From contig NZ_AP014583.1 in assembly GCF_000828715.1 (NCBI RefSeq), forward strand, positions 294,501 through 358,500: a stretch of DNA of 64,000 bases, written 5' to 3'. This stretch comes from Winogradskyella sp. PG-2. GTDB taxonomy: Bacteria > Bacteroidota > Bacteroidia > Flavobacteriales > Flavobacteriaceae. The number at the start of each line of letters is the position of its first letter. Positions within the stretch are counted from its first letter, which is position 1. A program made the position numbers and the translations under genes. This document shows, in pieces, positions 61,324 through 64,000 of the stretch. The notes below the pieces were generated by a model. That model worked only from the letters and a program-made list of their open reading frames with translations. It searched no databases and had not been told where the DNA came from.

Positions 61324-63354
61324 TTAGTTCACATCAGGAAGATGGTTATAATTTTTACTGTAATTAAGCATCTGCTCTGGATAACCAAGAGGCTGTGTTA
61401 CTTTAATTGCAATAATTTCGCCTGCATCATTTGTTTCTGGTACTAATACCGGATTCACAAACCCACTGTAAGGTGCAGATGTAAATTGCTTATTACGCTC
61501 TAGAACCTCAGCATGTAATATCTGGTCTACTTTAACACCATATCCTTCTACTAAAGCTTCAACAGCTTCAAAATCTCCTTCAGATTTAATACGCTGCGTT
61601 TCTCTTAATAACTGCCCAAATAGATCATGTAACTTTTTATAATCATTGATATTATAATACGTTTTACCATCTCTAGTCACTTTTTCAATCACATTATCTG
61701 CTTTTCCTTTTTCATAAGCCCAAGCTGAAACCCATTGCCTGTTTCTCATGTGTGCTTCTTCAACATCATCACCAAGATTTAAACGAATTAATTGACTCAT
61801 CAATCCATTTCTAATATAGCCATCAAAAGCAGCTTTTCCTACTTTTTCCCAATCTTCAACTAAGCCTAACTCTTGTAATTTAGAATCATACAAATAATAT
61901 AGACCAACCAAATCTGCTCGTCCTTCTTCTAAGGTAGATGCATAATTTTTAAGTGTTTCTTTAGTTTCACCAACACCTTTATTTAACTGTCCAGATGCAT
62001 GACCAATAACTTCATGTAAAGCCGTATGAAGTTTATCAGCTAATCCACCAAACTCTTCTTCAAGATGTAACTCTTCATCATCATGAACAAATTCTTTTAA
62101 ACGACCTGAACTCCCTGCATTGGCATAAGCATTAATAATATTACCAAGAGATACAGACTTACTTCCTACTTCTTTTCTTATCCAGTTGGCATTAGGTAAA
62201 TTAACACCAATTGGTGTACTAGGAGATGCATCACCAGCTTCTCCAGCTACGGTTACTACCTTATAAGTTACACCCACAACACTGTCTTTTTTGTGTTCTT
62301 CCATTAATGGTGAATTATCTTCAAACCATTGGGCATTTTCAGATAATACTGCCATTTTTTCAGACATATCAAAGTCATTTATTTGCACAATATTTTCATA
62401 AGAACCTCTGTAACCTAATGGATCATTATAAACTTCTATAAAACTATTTATGTAATCTACATTACCTGCTGTTGCGGCTGTCCAAGCAACATTATAATCA
62501 TCCCAAATCTGCAAATCACCAGTCATGTAATATTTAATTAATAAGTCAATCGCTTTACCTTGTGCTTCGTTTTCGGCTACTCCTCTAGCCTTTCCTAACC
62601 ACTCAATAATATTATCAATTGCCTCACCATATAAACCATCAGATTTATAAACACGCTCTTTTAGTACACCATCTTCTTTTATTAATTGTGAGTTTAATCC
62701 ATAAGATAAAGGTCTATCCCCATTTGGAGATTTTTTAGCCTTGTAGAAATTAATCACATCTTCGCTTGTTACATCAGGTCCGTAAAAATTAACAGCAGAC
62801 AAAGCGACATTATCAACACCTTTAGCCTGATTTACTTTCTTAATATCTTTATCATCAAATATAGCATTGAAAGCTGCACCATCTAATTTTGTATTAGTTG
62901 CCTTTAGCAATTCATTTAAATAGTCTTCAGAGAAACCTGGTTTCAATTTATCATTAGAATAATGATGATGAATCCCATTACTAAACCACACACGTTTTAA
63001 ATAGGTTTCAAAAGCTTTCCAATTATCCGAACTTTTATCATCTGCACTGTATGTTGTGTAAATATTTTCTAAAGCACGTCTAATTTTAAGATTGTGTCTA
63101 TAATTCTGATCCCACATAATATCACGACCAGCAAGACCCGCTTCTGTTAAATAATAAACTAATTTTTGCTCTTTTAAAGTTAGATTGTCCCAACCAGGAA
63201 TTTGATAGCGAAGAATCTTAATATCAGCAAATTGCTCTACATTAAAACTAAATTCTGTAGCTGTTTTTTCTAAAGATTCTTCTTTAACATCCTCCTTACA
63301 AGCCACTATTAATATAGCAAAAAGGAAAACTTTAAATATTGATTTTAACTTCAT
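61324..63354 (-). CDS. Dipeptidyl-peptidase III (M49 family), lipoprotein
   Basis: DPP III cuts dipeptides from the N-terminus of oligopeptides using zinc. I start at the ATG at 63354 (MKLKSIFKVFLFAILIVACK), which gives a lipobox IVAC; a start at 63402 would place 16 residues before it. The product has 676 residues. The six-residue zinc motif of the family is seen as HEVIGH (in LHTALHEVIGHASGQL), with the downstream EEGRADLVGLYYL giving the third ligand Glu. The final part (PYSGFVNPVLVPE, QPLGYPEQMLNYS) is usual for Bacteroidota members. An exported DPP III is expected to work on peptides in the periplasm or at the surface. Confidence 0.92.
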   Translation of the reverse strand: MKLKSIFKVFLFAILIVACKEDVKEESLEKTATEFSFNVEQFADIKILRYQIPGWDNLTLKEQKLVYYLTEAGLAGRDIMWDQNYRHNLKIRRALENIYTTYSADDKSSDNWKAFETYLKRVWFSNGIHHHYSNDKLKPGFSEDYLNELLKATNTKLDGAAFNAIFDDKDIKKVNQAKGVDNVALSAVNFYGPDVTSEDVINFYKAKKSPNGDRPLSYGLNSQLIKEDGVLKERVYKSDGLYGEAIDNIIEWLGKARGVAENEAQGKAIDLLIKYYMTGDLQIWDDYNVAWTAATAGNVDYINSFIEVYNDPLGYRGSYENIVQINDFDMSEKMAVLSENAQWFEDNSPLMEEHKKDSVVGVTYKVVTVAGEAGDASPSTPIGVNLPNANWIRKEVGSKSVSLGNIINAYANAGSSGRLKEFVHDDEELHLEEEFGGLADKLHTALHEVIGHASGQLNKGVGETKETLKNYASTLEEGRADLVGLYYLYDSKLQELGLVEDWEKVGKAAFDGYIRNGLMSQLIRLNLGDDVEEAHMRNRQWVSAWAYEKGKADNVIEKVTRDGKTYYNINDYKKLHDLFGQLLRETQRIKSEGDFEAVEALVEGYGVKVDQILHAEVLERNKQFTSAPYSGFVNPVLVPETNDAGEIIAIKVTQPLGYPEQMLNYSKNYNHLPDVN

Positions 63355-63415
63355 AGTATTTGTTTTATTTAGTTGCACACAAATGTAACATATATATAAC
63401 ATATCATAAAATTAC

Positions 63416-63423
63416 TATCTTTG
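63416..63423 (+). promoter_or_regulatory. -7 promoter element TATCTTTG
   Basis: Exact match to TAnnTTTG, 23 bases before the ATG at 63447. Confidence 0.45.
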
Positions 63424-63446
63424 GGAAACTACTAAATTAGATTAAA

Positions 63447-64000
63447 ATGAGATCCCTAAAATTCATTGTTTTACTATTGCTTGTCCTAATTATTGGGTTC
63501 TCAATATATATAGCAGTACAACCAAATTCTTTTGACGTTACTAGAACTAAAACTATAAATGCTCCTCAAGCTGTCGTTTATAATAATGTTATTGATTTTA
63601 AAAACTGGGAGGCTTGGAACTCTTGGAAAGAAGAAAAACCAGAAACTATAATAACACTCCCTGAGCAAACTTTGGGTATTGGAGGTTCTTACACTTGGGA
63701 AGATGAAGATGGAATTGGTAGCATGAAAACTACAGGTACAGAATCTATGAGTTCTATTTCTCAAAAAATGCAATTTGGAGATAACCCAGATTCTGATGTC
63801 ACATGGAACTTAAAATCAAATGAAGATGGAACAACTGATGTGACTTGGAATATAAAAGGTAAAGATTTAGGATTTGATTTTAAAGTATATACAACCTTAA
63901 AGGGTGGCATGGAAAAACTAATTGGCCCTCATTTTGAACGTGGTTTGACTATGCTAGATAGTGTGTTACAAAAAGAGATGAAAGTCTATAATATTGATGT
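63447..64000 (+). CDS. SRPBCC (polyketide cyclase-like) family protein, 3' end outside window
   Basis: The first 184 residues are present. An N-terminal membrane helix (about 5-25, FIVLLLLVLIIGFSIYIAVQ) is followed by the SRPBCC helix-grip fold: FDVTRTKTINAPQAVVYNNV, DFKNWEAWNSWKEE, GIGGSYTWEDEDG, VTWNLKSNEDGTTDVTWNIK, and the long C-terminal helix FERGLTMLDSVLQ. Proteins of this kind bind hydrophobic ligands in a deep pocket; the ligand here is unknown. It is divergent from the DPP III gene. The frame runs open to the end of the window. Confidence 0.85.
   Translation, partial: MRSLKFIVLLLLVLIIGFSIYIAVQPNSFDVTRTKTINAPQAVVYNNVIDFKNWEAWNSWKEEKPETIITLPEQTLGIGGSYTWEDEDGIGSMKTTGTESMSSISQKMQFGDNPDSDVTWNLKSNEDGTTDVTWNIKGKDLGFDFKVYTTLKGGMEKLIGPHFERGLTMLDSVLQKEMKVYNID

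Noticed and set aside
1..64000. tRNA or rRNA genes, prophage, insertion sequences or transposases
   Set aside because: I found no rRNA-like conserved stretches, no cloverleaf with a clear TTCRANTCY arm, and no transposase or integrase among the proteins; small RNAs cannot be excluded by eye.

Overview
The window is low-GC DNA (roughly one third G+C by eye) from a member of the Bacteroidota, most likely a marine Flavobacteriaceae species; genus is not claimed. Reasons: six giant secreted proteins with type B C-terminal signals of the type IX secretion system (T9SS), a hybrid two-component regulator fused to an AraC domain, -7 elements of the form TAnnTTTG instead of sigma70 boxes, no Shine-Dalgarno sequences that decide starts, and flavobacterial families such as DUF6268, DUF4920 and stand-alone MnmD.

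Layout. 1-460: end of an ABC permease. 566-20877: six surface or secreted proteins of 593-1612 residues built from about 90-residue beta domains that begin with a Cys-Asp-rich DxDxDG-like loop. The first two share a nearly identical 1.1 kb 3' half, and the fourth and fifth are colinear paralogs with 11 domains each. 21002-23863: a hybrid sensor kinase/AraC regulator (HTCS). 23977-26213: a 50-residue peptide resembling a T9SS type A tail, a strong hairpin, and a fibre-like protein with 17-residue YadA-head-like repeats. 26412-33256: housekeeping genes (uvrB, sucC, lysA) with small conserved genes between them. 33342-35803: a decayed acyltransferase-type membrane gene beside its intact paralog. 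35850-46160: a tricorn-like protease, two paralogous carboxypeptidase-regulatory-domain proteins flanking a glyoxalase-fold gene, an M28 peptidase and a PPK2 kinase. 46840-52027: a tight leftward run of NatA/NatB-like ABC exporter, MscS channel, DUF6268 barrel and sigma-54-type response regulator. 52272-53993: grpE-dnaJ. 54160-59208: YceI, small membrane proteins, a MazG-like enzyme, ilvE, DUF4920, mnmD and an SDR-family epimerase. 59200-61183: ECF sigma factor, RskA-like anti-sigma factor and a divergent fasciclin gene. 61324-64000: a dipeptidyl-peptidase III lipoprotein and the start of an SRPBCC gene.

The most interesting signal is regulatory. Two TGTTACA half-sites, 21 bp apart, lie upstream of the HTCS gene and again upstream of the 50-residue peptide. 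In both places the second half-site starts exactly 37 bp before a -7-like box. This is the geometry of an AraC-type activator and suggests that the HTCS controls itself and the peptide/fibre locus next to it. Function, ligand and secretion role remain inference.
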